Shown here in pieces: positions 45,028 to 53,728 of a stretch of 64,000 nucleotides of DNA (positions are counted from its first letter, which is position 1; every line of letters starts with the position of its first letter). The stretch covers positions 1-64,000 of the forward strand of contig CAIULA010000009.1 in the NCBI GenBank assembly GCA_903899945.1, written 5' to 3'. The stretch is from an uncultured Alphaproteobacteria bacterium (GTDB lineage: Bacteria > Pseudomonadota > Alphaproteobacteria > Paracaedibacterales > CAIULA01). Both the position numbers and the translations under genes were made by a program. A model generated the notes under the pieces. It saw only the letters and a list, made by a program, of their open reading frames with translations. It did not search any database and was not told the DNA's origin.

Positions 45028-45867
45028 GTGGAAATTTCTTTTACAAAGCTAGCCATCTCTCCTTTCACTGACTATCTTTTTATGCGCAGAGCTTTAGTTG
45101 CATGCTTGGGTATTGCTCTTTCCAGCGCGCCCTTGGGAGTGATCCTTATTCAAAGACGTATGAGTCTTATGGGAGAAGCTCTCTCACATGGAATATTACC
45201 AGGTATCGCGATTTCTCATTTATTGTTCGGTATGTGGCTTCCAGGGCTTAGCATTGGGGGAATCGCAGCAGGCCTTATTATTTCTTTTTCAAGCAGCTTT
45301 GTTACTCGCAAAACCATTTTAAATGAAGACGCTACCTTCAGTAGTTTTTATATTATTGCCCTTGCTTTAGGAGTCCTTATTCTTTCTTTAAAGGGCGGCA
45401 ATATGAATTTACTTCATCTTTTATTCGGTAATGTACTTGCAGTTGATAGCAGTTCACTGTTCTTTATTTCCGGAATTTCCTCTCTTACATTAGTGCTTGT
45501 CATCCTCCTCTATCGCCCTCTTATTTATGACTGTTTTGATCCTCTCTTTATGCAGTCGGTTGGCCTTAAAAGCACTTATTACAATATTGTTTTATTAAGT
45601 CTTATTGTATGCAATCTAGTCGCTGCCTGCCAAACACTGGGAACATTAATGGCACTTGGCATTATGATGGTTCCAGCTGTAACCGCTAAGCTTTTATCTA
45701 AACGATTATTTCCTATTTTTGTAATCAGTATTGTCCTTGCGATTCTCTCTAGTTATATTGGACTTCTCTTATCTTATTATCTGAACTGGCCTTCGGGCCC
45801 TACTATCATTTTGGTGGCAGGAGTTGGATACTTAATGGCAATGATTTGCAGTTTTATAAAAAAATGA
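45028..45867 (+). CDS. Metal ABC transporter permease (ZnuB-like)
   Basis: The 279-residue protein belongs to the ABC-3 permease family: RRALVACLGIALSSAPLGVILIQRRMSLMGEALSHG contains the family signature (ALSHG), followed by GVLILSLKGG, LLFGNVLAVD and GTLMALGIMMVPAVTAKLL. Eight or nine membrane helices are visible. Start is GTG 45028. It ends in an ATGA overlap with the Sco gene. With the upstream ATPase it forms an importer whose periplasmic binding protein must be encoded elsewhere. Confidence 0.88.
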   Translation: MEISFTKLAISPFTDYLFMRRALVACLGIALSSAPLGVILIQRRMSLMGEALSHGILPGIAISHLLFGMWLPGLSIGGIAAGLIISFSSSFVTRKTILNEDATFSSFYIIALALGVLILSLKGGNMNLLHLLFGNVLAVDSSSLFFISGISSLTLVLVILLYRPLIYDCFDPLFMQSVGLKSTYYNIVLLSLIVCNLVAACQTLGTLMALGIMMVPAVTAKLLSKRLFPIFVISIVLAILSSYIGLLLSYYLNWPSGPTIILVAGVGYLMAMICSFIKK

Positions 45868-46493
45868 AATTTAAACCTTTTCATCGGTACATTTTAATGT
45901 TTGCGCTTACAAGCCTCGCTTGCGTAGCCCTGATCATGTATCAATTAAAAAACACTCCTGTTTCTTATGTTCAAGACAAACCTGCTAGCGGCGAGGCTGA
46001 GATAGGTGGACCATTTGTTTTAGCCGATCAATACGGAAAAAAACGAGACAGTCATGAATTTAAAGGCAAACTTATATTGATTTATTTTGGATATAGTTTC
46101 TGCCCTGATATTTGCCCAACAGGTCTTCAGAATATTACAGGCGCTTTGAATTTATTAAAACGCGACCGCGAGCAGATTGTTCCAATATTTGTAACTGTAG
46201 ATCCTAAAAGAGATACAAGTGAGCACCTCAAGATTTATGCAAGTAATTTTCACCCCAATTTTATCATGCTAACCGGAACAGAAGATGAAATTAAAACCAT
46301 TTCAAAACTGTACAAAGTATATGCTGCTCAGTCTGATGAAGGACCAAGTTCATCGGATTATTTGATTGATCACAGTACGCTTATTTATTTAATGGATCGT
46401 GATGGAAAATTTCTTGAGTGTTTTCCACACAGCACACCTCCTGAAAGACTGAGTGGGGCTGTTCAAAAGTATCTTATACCTAAACAAGAGTAG
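45864..46493 (+). CDS. SCO1/SenC-family copper chaperone
   Basis: A membrane-anchored thioredoxin-fold protein that helps build the CuA centre of cytochrome oxidase. The 209 residues begin with one membrane anchor (about 8-25), then the CxxxC metal motif in YSFCPDICP, FVTVDPKRD, and the ligand histidine in LIDHSTLIYL. ATG 45864 overlaps the znuB stop by 4 bases; the earlier ATG 45846 lies inside that gene. Its position in a metal-uptake operon is suggestive but cytochrome oxidase genes are not here. Confidence 0.9.
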   Translation: MKFKPFHRYILMFALTSLACVALIMYQLKNTPVSYVQDKPASGEAEIGGPFVLADQYGKKRDSHEFKGKLILIYFGYSFCPDICPTGLQNITGALNLLKRDREQIVPIFVTVDPKRDTSEHLKIYASNFHPNFIMLTGTEDEIKTISKLYKVYAAQSDEGPSSSDYLIDHSTLIYLMDRDGKFLECFPHSTPPERLSGAVQKYLIPKQE

Positions 46494-46496
46494 TAA

Positions 46497-47207
46497 ATGA
46501 TGACATCTCCTAAGATTATTGCAGGCAATTGGAAAATGAATGGAACGGCAGCTTTTTTAAAAGAATGCTTGTCGTATTGGCAGGGCCTCGATCTAATTCA
46601 CGATCTTGTAATCTGTCCACCCTTTACCCTTTTGACAGAAGCTAACAAAAATATCCACTTATCCAAGGTAAGCCTAGGTGCTCAAGATTGTCATCAAAAA
46701 CCTTTAGGAGCCTTTACAGGAAATATAAGCGCAGATCAGGTAAAAGAGACTGGATGTTCCCATGTTATTATTGGTCACTCTGAGCGCCGTCAGTATCATG
46801 GGGAAAATAATGATCTTGTAAAGGTCAAAGCAGAAACAGCTATCTTATCTGGATTAAAGCCAATTATTTGTGTGGGTGAAAACCTGGCTGAGAGAGAACA
46901 AGGCAGCGCGCTTGAGGTTTTGAAAAATCAAATTGAAGAATGTTTGCCCAAGTCACCTGAATTCCTAATTGCTTATGAGCCTGTGTGGGCAATTGGCACT
47001 GGAAAAGCAGCGTCTTTAAAAGACATTGAAGAAGTTCATAGTTTCCTTCGAAGATTGATTGGGCCTTATATTCCTTTACTTTATGGAGGTTCTGTCACAC
47101 TAGAGAACTATAAGGAAATTCTTTTAACAAATAATGTTGATGGCGTTTTGGTGGGCGGAGCAAGTCTTAAAAAAGAAGACTTTGGCCGTATGCTTTGCGA
47201 TCAATGA
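46497..47207 (+). CDS. tpiA: Triosephosphate isomerase
   Basis: It interconverts dihydroxyacetone phosphate and glyceraldehyde 3-phosphate. The 236-residue protein has the substrate lysine in AGNWKMNG, the catalytic histidine in IIGHSERRQ, catalytic glutamate in YEPVWAIGTGKAAS with its flexible lid, and the phosphate loop LYGGSV. It is slightly shorter than the usual 250. Two ATG codons (46497, 46500) are possible. It ends in an ATGA overlap with recJ. Confidence 0.95.
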   Translation: MMTSPKIIAGNWKMNGTAAFLKECLSYWQGLDLIHDLVICPPFTLLTEANKNIHLSKVSLGAQDCHQKPLGAFTGNISADQVKETGCSHVIIGHSERRQYHGENNDLVKVKAETAILSGLKPIICVGENLAEREQGSALEVLKNQIEECLPKSPEFLIAYEPVWAIGTGKAASLKDIEEVHSFLRRLIGPYIPLLYGGSVTLENYKEILLTNNVDGVLVGGASLKKEDFGRMLCDQ

Positions 47208-48967
47208 ATCAAAAATCCTCTTTATCTGTCACGGGTAAACTTTGGCATCTGAAAAACCCAGATGAACGAACTGTATTAGGATTAGCGCAGCAATATAATT
47301 TACCTGAAATAGTCACACGCCTTCTTGTCAATCGTGGTATCACACTTGAAACGGCGCCCAACTACTTACAGCCAACTTTAAGAGAGTTACTTCCTGATCC
47401 CTCTTTTTTGTTAGATATGGATAAAGCAATCGAACGTACAATAGACGCAATTGAAAAAAAACAACCTATTGTCGTTTATGGCGACTATGACGTAGATGGA
47501 GCCACCTCCTCCGCTCTTTTGCGCCGTTATTTTAAGGATATCGGTTACCCCATTCAGCTTTATATTCCAGATAGAATCGAAGAAGGATACGGTGCCAATA
47601 AAGAAGCTCTTGAATTGCTTTATCGGCAGGGGCAAAGGCTTGTGCTTATGGTTGACTCTGGAACAACCGCCTTTGAGCCATTAGAACATGCCCATTCTCT
47701 GGGATTGGATGTTATTATATTAGATCATCATACTGCCCAGCCTGCTCTGCCCAAATCTATTGGTATCGTTAATCCAAATCGTCTTGATCAAGACTTGGGT
47801 GATTATCAATACCTTTGTCATTTATGTGCAGCCGGTGTTTCGTTTTTATTTTTAATTGGCCTGCAAAGGACTCTCCGTCAAAAGGGTTGGTTTTCTCATA
47901 CGCCTGAGCCTAACTTACTTCACTATTTGGATCTTGTTGCTCTTGGAACGGTTTGTGACGTTATGCCGCTTGTGGGACTCAATAGAGCCTTTGTCACCCA
48001 AGGCCTTAAAATCTTAAAACAACGTCAAAATCCAGGACTTTCTATTTTATCGGACATTGCCGGCGTTAATGAAACAATCTCTACTTACCATCTTGGTTTT
48101 ATCTTGGGGCCACGTATCAATGCAGGTGGCCGTGTGGGACAAGCCAATTTAGGCAGTCTGCTATTAACAACTGATGATAAAATGGAAGCACAAAAAATAG
48201 CGAATAGCCTCAATCAATTTAACCTCCAACGTCAAGAAATTGAAAAACAAGTCTTAGAAGAAGCCATCGAACAAATAGAGGCACGCTCTCTTCACCGTCA
48301 TCCCGTTCTTTTGGTAGGAGAAGAAGGTTGGCACCCAGGTGTTATTGGCATTGTCGCCAGTCGTTTAAAGGAACGTTATAATCGCCCCGCATGTGTCATT
48401 GGGTTTGAAAACGGAATTGGTAAGGGCTCTGGCCGATCCATTACGGGCGTTGAATTAGGCGCTGCTATGCATATTGCGGTGCACCAATCCTTGCTTGAAA
48501 AGGGCGGTGGACACGCAATGGCAGCCGGCTTTACGGTTCACAAAGACAAATACGATTTATTTCATACTTTTTTAAATAATCATCTTGGCAAACAAATCAG
48601 CGAGATCACACCCACCCTTAAACTAGATGGGTATTTATCAATCGGCGCTGCAACTGAGGCGTTATTACAGACCATTGGATGCCTAGAACCTTTTGGTAAC
48701 GGCAATGCATCACCTAAATTTGCTTTTAACCAGGTCCGTGTTGCTTATATAGACACTGTGGGGGAAAATCACCTGCGCTGTCAGCTGGCCGATGAGGCTG
48801 GAAATCGCCTAAAAGCGATGGCCTTTAGAGCAAAAAATACTCCCTTGGGAAGATATCTAGAGGAAACAAAAGGTGAGCGTATTCAAGTTGCCGGAACCTT
48901 AAAAGTCGATTCTTGGCAAGGATCAACAAATGTCTCGTTTATAATTGAAGACGCTATGACGGCCTAA
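47204..48967 (+). CDS. recJ: Single-stranded DNA exonuclease RecJ
   Basis: A 5'-3' exonuclease of recombination and mismatch repair. The 587-residue protein has the DHH motifs VVYGDYDVDGATSSALL (DYDVDG), MVDSGTTA, ILDHHTAQ, and DHHA1-domain motifs GSGRSITGVELG and GGGHAMAAGF. The length matches RecJ. ATG 47204 overlaps the tpiA stop. The 3' end overlaps the convergent permease gene by 4 bases. Confidence 0.94.
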   Translation: MNQKSSLSVTGKLWHLKNPDERTVLGLAQQYNLPEIVTRLLVNRGITLETAPNYLQPTLRELLPDPSFLLDMDKAIERTIDAIEKKQPIVVYGDYDVDGATSSALLRRYFKDIGYPIQLYIPDRIEEGYGANKEALELLYRQGQRLVLMVDSGTTAFEPLEHAHSLGLDVIILDHHTAQPALPKSIGIVNPNRLDQDLGDYQYLCHLCAAGVSFLFLIGLQRTLRQKGWFSHTPEPNLLHYLDLVALGTVCDVMPLVGLNRAFVTQGLKILKQRQNPGLSILSDIAGVNETISTYHLGFILGPRINAGGRVGQANLGSLLLTTDDKMEAQKIANSLNQFNLQRQEIEKQVLEEAIEQIEARSLHRHPVLLVGEEGWHPGVIGIVASRLKERYNRPACVIGFENGIGKGSGRSITGVELGAAMHIAVHQSLLEKGGGHAMAAGFTVHKDKYDLFHTFLNNHLGKQISEITPTLKLDGYLSIGAATEALLQTIGCLEPFGNGNASPKFAFNQVRVAYIDTVGENHLRCQLADEAGNRLKAMAFRAKNTPLGRYLEETKGERIQVAGTLKVDSWQGSTNVSFIIEDAMTA

Positions 48968-50280
48968 GCAACGGCTCTCGAGCTTACGTGCCCTGCTACT
49001 TTTTGTTTAGGACGATACCAAAAGAGATAAAGAGGAAAACCACTTAATGTAAACAAACCCGCAATCATCAATGTTCTAAGTGGAGTTTCATAAATCACCC
49101 AAACACAAAAAGCGGTCGCTATGAATCCAAAGAACCATAAAACTGGTTTTTGTTTTTCCTTTTTCGCTATCAGTAATTTAAAAAATGAAAAGCAACTTAT
49201 TAAATAAACGAATAAGAATGCCACAACCGAGAAATCAATAATAGATGTGATTTGCCCGGCAATACTTTGATTGGAGGTAAGAATTAACAAAGGAACAATC
49301 CCTCCGCAGCTAATCAAAAGACTGCCATAGGGTGCATCGTTTTTGTTTTTTTGACCAAAAAAGCTTGGAACAAAACCATCTTCTGCTAGTCCTAGAGCAA
49401 TCTGCCCGCTGGTTAGAACCCATGCATTAAGCGTTCCAATACAAACAATTGAAGCAATGACTGAAATCACCAGGTGCCAATGTCCACCAAAAACAATCTG
49501 AGCAACATCCACATAAGGCGCTTTTGAGTGCATCAAAATATCGCCAGGAATTAAACCCATAACACCGATACTATTAAAAATATAAAGAACCGCGACACAT
49601 GTTGTTCCCAAGACAATGGCTCTTGGAATCGTCTTTTCAGGATTTTCAACAGAACCTGCAGGTGTCGTTGCCGATTCAACACCAATAAAACCCCACAAAG
49701 TCAGCAAAGCAACCTGAGAAAGAACTTGAGAAGTTGGCAAAGCGGCGATGCTTTTATCCACCACAAAACTATCCATATTAAACATAAAAATAGCCGCAAG
49801 AGGCATAATGATTAAAGGAATAAATTTCAAAAACGTTAAAAAGAACTCAGCATTTCCTGCTGTTCTAACGCCCTTTAGATTGATAAATGTAATAATGAAC
49901 AAAAGCCCGAATTCGAGCATCAAGCTAAAGCCTTGTGAATGATTACCTATTAAGGGAGAAAGATAGCCTACACTTGAAACAATCACAGCCGTTGTACTAA
50001 CCCATGAGATAATCCAATATGTCCAGCCTGTAAAAAATGCTGGCGGTTTGCCAAATGCGTTTTTTACATAAACGTGCGGTCCTCCGGTTTTAGGAAATTG
50101 GGCACAGAGTGCAGCAAAAACAAGTGCAAGAGCAATCGCACCTAACGATGACAATACCCATCCATATAAACTTGATATTCCATAAGGAGCCAAACTGGAC
50201 GGTAACATAAAGACGCCTGTTCCAATCTGGCTGCCAGTAACCAGCGCAAACACAGACCAGAAACCCATTTTACGAGACAT
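48964..50280 (-). CDS. APC-family amino acid/polyamine permease
   Basis: The 438-residue protein has 12 hydrophobic segments and the APC signature in helix 1 (VTGSQIGTGVFMLPSSLA), GWTYWIISWVSTTAV in helix 3, WGFIGVESATTPAGSVENPEKTIPRA after helix 6 (GVES, NP-x-KTIPRA). It resembles arginine/agmatine or basic amino acid antiporters (AdiC/PotE group). The substrate is inferred only broadly. It is preceded by a 255-base gap with two hairpins. Confidence 0.87.
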   Translation of the reverse strand: MSRKMGFWSVFALVTGSQIGTGVFMLPSSLAPYGISSLYGWVLSSLGAIALALVFAALCAQFPKTGGPHVYVKNAFGKPPAFFTGWTYWIISWVSTTAVIVSSVGYLSPLIGNHSQGFSLMLEFGLLFIITFINLKGVRTAGNAEFFLTFLKFIPLIIMPLAAIFMFNMDSFVVDKSIAALPTSQVLSQVALLTLWGFIGVESATTPAGSVENPEKTIPRAIVLGTTCVAVLYIFNSIGVMGLIPGDILMHSKAPYVDVAQIVFGGHWHLVISVIASIVCIGTLNAWVLTSGQIALGLAEDGFVPSFFGQKNKNDAPYGSLLISCGGIVPLLILTSNQSIAGQITSIIDFSVVAFLFVYLISCFSFFKLLIAKKEKQKPVLWFFGFIATAFCVWVIYETPLRTLMIAGLFTLSGFPLYLFWYRPKQKVAGHVSSRAVA

Positions 50281-50535
50281 TTTAAAAATCCTCTAACGAC
50301 TTAATATTTGAAGGTGAGAAATATAGAACGATAAAAATGGCAGAGGATATAAAGGCGCCCTAGGGGGCCTTTCGGAAGGAAGAGAATTTTGTAAAGGAAC
50401 TAAGAATCATTTTTAAACCTTTATAAACGACATTTTTATTCCAACATTTTATTTTATAAAAGTCAAGTATTTTTAAGTTTGAGAAGGATATATTTAATAG
50501 GGGCACTTAATTAAAATTTCCCCTATTTTATTTAG
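50281..50535. other. Gap between fabI and the permease with two hairpins
   Basis: No gene is seen. It contains the GC-rich hairpin AAAGGCGCCC/GGGGGCCTTT (50351-50372) and the hairpin AATAGGGG/CCCCTATT (50496-50527), the latter only 9 bases after the fabI stop. On the minus strand either could end fabI transcription or, for the first, form a structured 5' leader of the permease gene. Neither has a long T-run in that direction. Confidence 0.4.
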
Positions 50536-51345
50536 TTACACAACTGCAATGTCAGGTGCATCGACTGCCTTCATGCCGACGACATGATATCCGGCGTCAA
50601 CGTGATGTACCTCACCTGTAACACCGCTGGACAATTGGCTCAAAAGATATAAACCAGCACCACCAACATCCTCTAAAGTAATGTTGCGCTTTAATGGGGA
50701 ATTGTATTGATTCCATTTAAGGATATAGCGGAAATCGCCAATGCCTGATGAAGCTAAAGTCTTTGCTGGGCCCGCTGAAAGAGCATTGACACGAATGTTA
50801 TCTCCGCCCAAATCAACAGCTAAATAGCGCACACTGGCCTCCAACGCTGCTTTTGCAACACCCATGACATTGTAATGCGGCATAACACGTTCCGCGCCAT
50901 AATAGGTTAAAGTCAAAAGAGATCCACCATTTGGCATTAATTTGGAAGCTTCACGGCAAACTTCCGTGAAAGAATAACAAGAAATATCCAATGAATTTAA
51001 AAAGTTAGCCTTTGAAGTTGCAACATATTTCCCCTTGAGCTCTTCTTTATCGGAGTAAGCCAATGAATGAAGAACAAAGTCAATTGAATCCCAGTTTCGT
51101 CCAATTTTATGAAAGGCCTCTGCTATTTGCCCAGGCTGACTCACATCACATTGGAACAAATGATTTGGATTAGAATTAAGCTGAGCTGCCAAAGGTTCTA
51201 TACGCTTTAAAAGAGAATCTGTCTGGTAGGTAAATGCTAATTCAGCACCTTGATCTGCCAACGCCTTACTGATTCCCCACGCTAGAGAATGATCATTAGC
51301 AAGGCCCATAATTACGCCTCGCTTACCTTTCATCAAATTCGTCAT
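50536..51345 (-). CDS. fabI: Enoyl-[acyl carrier protein] reductase (NADH)
   Basis: The last step of fatty acid elongation. The 269-residue short-chain dehydrogenase has the FabI-type NAD site (GLANDHSLAWGISKALADQG), LHSLAYSDKEEL, and the catalytic Tyr...Lys pair in YYGAERVMPHYNVMGVAKAAL (Tyr-x6-Lys: YNVMGVAK). The SAGPAKTLASSGI loop is also typical. It is the target of triclosan-type inhibitors in relatives. It follows the dCache gene by 82 bases on the same strand. Confidence 0.95.
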   Translation of the reverse strand: MTNLMKGKRGVIMGLANDHSLAWGISKALADQGAELAFTYQTDSLLKRIEPLAAQLNSNPNHLFQCDVSQPGQIAEAFHKIGRNWDSIDFVLHSLAYSDKEELKGKYVATSKANFLNSLDISCYSFTEVCREASKLMPNGGSLLTLTYYGAERVMPHYNVMGVAKAALEASVRYLAVDLGGDNIRVNALSAGPAKTLASSGIGDFRYILKWNQYNSPLKRNITLEDVGGAGLYLLSQLSSGVTGEVHHVDAGYHVVGMKAVDAPDIAVV

Positions 51346-51427
51346 ATATCCTCATTTAGTCAATAGAGTATTCCACTTTAAATATAGTAATGACTGATGC
51401 AGCAAAAGGATTCAAGCCCAAATCTGC

Positions 51428-52624
51428 TTATTTCTTACCTTTATCTTTTGCAGCGTCATCTAAGGCCTCAAATAATTTTTCTAGTACTTGTGCAAGCATT
51501 CCAATCTCGTTGGGTGCTTGGGTGAATTTTTGAAACGTACCTTTCTTACCATCCGCAATGTCACGACAAATAGCACTTATTTTACTAAGAGGAAATATAA
51601 GCATCACATTATAAATAACAATAGAAATGAATGCTATTAAAATAATCTCAATTATATTTATAATGACTTCATTTACAAATTTTGCACGATACATTGCGTT
51701 AAGTTTTTCAAATGTTTTGTTAATAATAATGGCTCCAATTTTCGTGCCGCTAAAATCAAAAAGTGGCCCCAGTGCCAATCCCTGCTCTGCACCATCTATG
51801 ATAGGTAATGTTGTATAAAATTCTGTACTTTTATTTAAATAAGTTGCCGTCAACATGGACATTATTTTTTCTTTGTTGGTTGATTCTAAATACCTGAAAT
51901 TACCAATTGTGTTAGTAATCTCTATTTCTTCATTCGTCAATTTTTTTGCATTTTCATCTGTCTGAGAAACTCCTGTACAGATTCTATCAAATAATTTTTT
52001 ATTCACAAAAATACTAACGTCAGCTCCTGTGAGATCTTTGATTTTTTGCAAAACACTTTTAAAAGAAAAAGCAAACTCTAAGCTTCCAATATGTTCATTT
52101 TCGTAAAAAACAGGCACAACACCACGAATGCCAAGACCGGCCCGCCCCAATTCAAGTCCTTTTTGTGAGCTTTTTAGTTTATTTGCACTCACGACAGTTT
52201 GTCTAAAGTCACTTAAATCTTCGCCATAATCCCCTTCTTTATGAAGCTTAAGAAAAGTTGACGCTGGTGATTTATGAAATTGTATCTCACTAATGTCATA
52301 ATCTTTATTTTGTTTAAGAAACATAGGTCTTAATTGGTCCCATAACCAGGTTCTATTTTCTTCATAAAATGCCTTGCTGATTCCCGGAATAGTCGCAAGC
52401 ATATCGGCGCGAGACTCAGCTTTGCCAGCGATTTTTAAGAAATCAGATGCTATCTGGTCTGAAATACCTATAAGTTCATTTTTCTTTGCAGTTTCTAAAG
52501 CATGTCCATGACCAAAATAAGAAGATACCAATGTAAATGATAAAGAAATTGCAGCAACAAAAGGAATAAGAAGGGGTATCTTAACCCTTATCTTCTCCAT
52601 TTTTATTTTATCCAACGCAAGCAT
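51428..52624 (-). CDS. Membrane dCache sensor protein without output domain, copy 2
   Basis: The 398-residue protein has an N-terminal membrane helix (about 12-32), a periplasmic double Cache domain (about 40-315), a second helix (about 320-345) and a short HAMP-like cytoplasmic tail (PLSKISAICRDIADGKKG, NEIGMLAQVLEKL). The sensor has the dCache_3-like motif IQFHKSPASTFLKLHKEGDYGEDL (FH, FLKLHK, GEDLS) and GRAGLGIRGVVPVFY. Nothing follows the HAMP-like tail: no kinase, cyclase or MCP module. Start ATG 52624 has GAGGA 6 bases upstream. It lies 30 bases after the channel gene. It may signal through the neighbouring channel; this is inference. Confidence 0.8.
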   Translation of the reverse strand: MLALDKIKMEKIRVKIPLLIPFVAAISLSFTLVSSYFGHGHALETAKKNELIGISDQIASDFLKIAGKAESRADMLATIPGISKAFYEENRTWLWDQLRPMFLKQNKDYDISEIQFHKSPASTFLKLHKEGDYGEDLSDFRQTVVSANKLKSSQKGLELGRAGLGIRGVVPVFYENEHIGSLEFAFSFKSVLQKIKDLTGADVSIFVNKKLFDRICTGVSQTDENAKKLTNEEIEITNTIGNFRYLESTNKEKIMSMLTATYLNKSTEFYTTLPIIDGAEQGLALGPLFDFSGTKIGAIIINKTFEKLNAMYRAKFVNEVIINIIEIILIAFISIVIYNVMLIFPLSKISAICRDIADGKKGTFQKFTQAPNEIGMLAQVLEKLFEALDDAAKDKGKK

Positions 52625-52654
52625 AAACTATCCTCGTTTAAAATGATTTATTGT

Positions 52655-53728
52655 TCATTGCTGCATTGCATCAATGATAAATCCAGCCAATAAGAAGAAA
52701 ACAAATAAAGGAAGAGCCCATTGGCAATAACGAACCAATGTTCTGAGTATACTGTTCGAATAAACAGTGTGTCCTATATATTTTTCCAGAATACATACAA
52801 AAAATAATATTGTTATCTGAAATATGTATCCAATACCAAAGACCTTAAGGACTAAACTGCCCACAGCTGAACTATCGGGGTATTTGAGGGTGATGGTAAA
52901 CTGCAATGTTATGAGCGCCAAAAGTGACGATAATACAATACTGATCTTGGCCATAATATTTATATTATTGCTTACCCATAATAAAATCAGAGGAAATAAC
53001 ATGATCATAAAATATGGAAAAAAGATCAGAGGAACGTACGTCATTGAAGCGCGCTCTGCCTTTACGAGAAAACGTAAGTTCTGATACAAATAACCATTCC
53101 ATCCTCTGACGGTTTGCATTTTTGAATTAAAATCATGCAAATACCATAAAGGTGTACTTGCGCCGATTGTGACCCCAGAACCATATTCTTCCTCTTCTTC
53201 ATAAATCAAACGCATATCTGACAGGGTGTTTTTTGTAGATTCTATGTCAAGTATTAAAACTTGATCGTCAAAAGGAAATGCTTTTGTATCGAGCGGAACT
53301 TCAAATACCCCAGATATTGTGGTGATATATTCGACTTTACCGTCATTGTAAATGATTAGACCATGATGTTCTGATTGTGCTGGTTTTTTTAGATTTTTAA
53401 TTTTAAGACTTGGATTCCAAATACTTGATAGTTTTTGAATAGCTGCCTCATCATCCAAAATAATGCGACTGACTCCTTTTTCTTTTTTATCAAAAACAAG
53501 GTTTGGATCTCTCCAAGTAATTTTCAATTGAATAACCCCTGAAAATCCTTCCAAAATGTTACTGATATCATCTAATTTCAGAACGAGAAGCTCGACTTTC
53601 ACAGGAACAGGAAAAATTAATTCCTTTTCACTTTTATCTTCTGCAGAAAAAAGCTCAGTTCTTGTTGATACAAGGCACATCAACAAAAAAAGTATTTTAA
53701 GAAATGAGACTTGAAAGCATCGAGGCAT
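52655..53728 (-). CDS. Pentameric ligand-gated ion channel (Cys-less, GLIC/ELIC type)
   Basis: The 357-residue protein has a signal peptide (MPRCFQVSFLKILFLLM), a beta-rich periplasmic domain and four C-terminal helices. Family landmarks: ITWRDPNLVF, SIWNPSLKI, DGKVEYITTISGVFEVPLD, and the Pro-loop FPFDDQ, with no cysteines at the loop ends. M1 starts SMTYVPLIFFP; M2 reads KISIVLSSLLALITLQF, aligning with GLIC VVSTLIAHIAF, with Leu at 9'. The acidic ring of cation channels at -2'/-1' is replaced by Met-Ala. The open frame reaches ATG 53794, but 53728 gives a normal signal peptide. It overlaps the upstream dCache gene by 32 bases. Ligand and ion are unknown. Confidence 0.88.
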   Translation of the reverse strand: MPRCFQVSFLKILFLLMCLVSTRTELFSAEDKSEKELIFPVPVKVELLVLKLDDISNILEGFSGVIQLKITWRDPNLVFDKKEKGVSRIILDDEAAIQKLSSIWNPSLKIKNLKKPAQSEHHGLIIYNDGKVEYITTISGVFEVPLDTKAFPFDDQVLILDIESTKNTLSDMRLIYEEEEEYGSGVTIGASTPLWYLHDFNSKMQTVRGWNGYLYQNLRFLVKAERASMTYVPLIFFPYFMIMLFPLILLWVSNNINIMAKISIVLSSLLALITLQFTITLKYPDSSAVGSLVLKVFGIGYIFQITILFFVCILEKYIGHTVYSNSILRTLVRYCQWALPLFVFFLLAGFIIDAMQQ

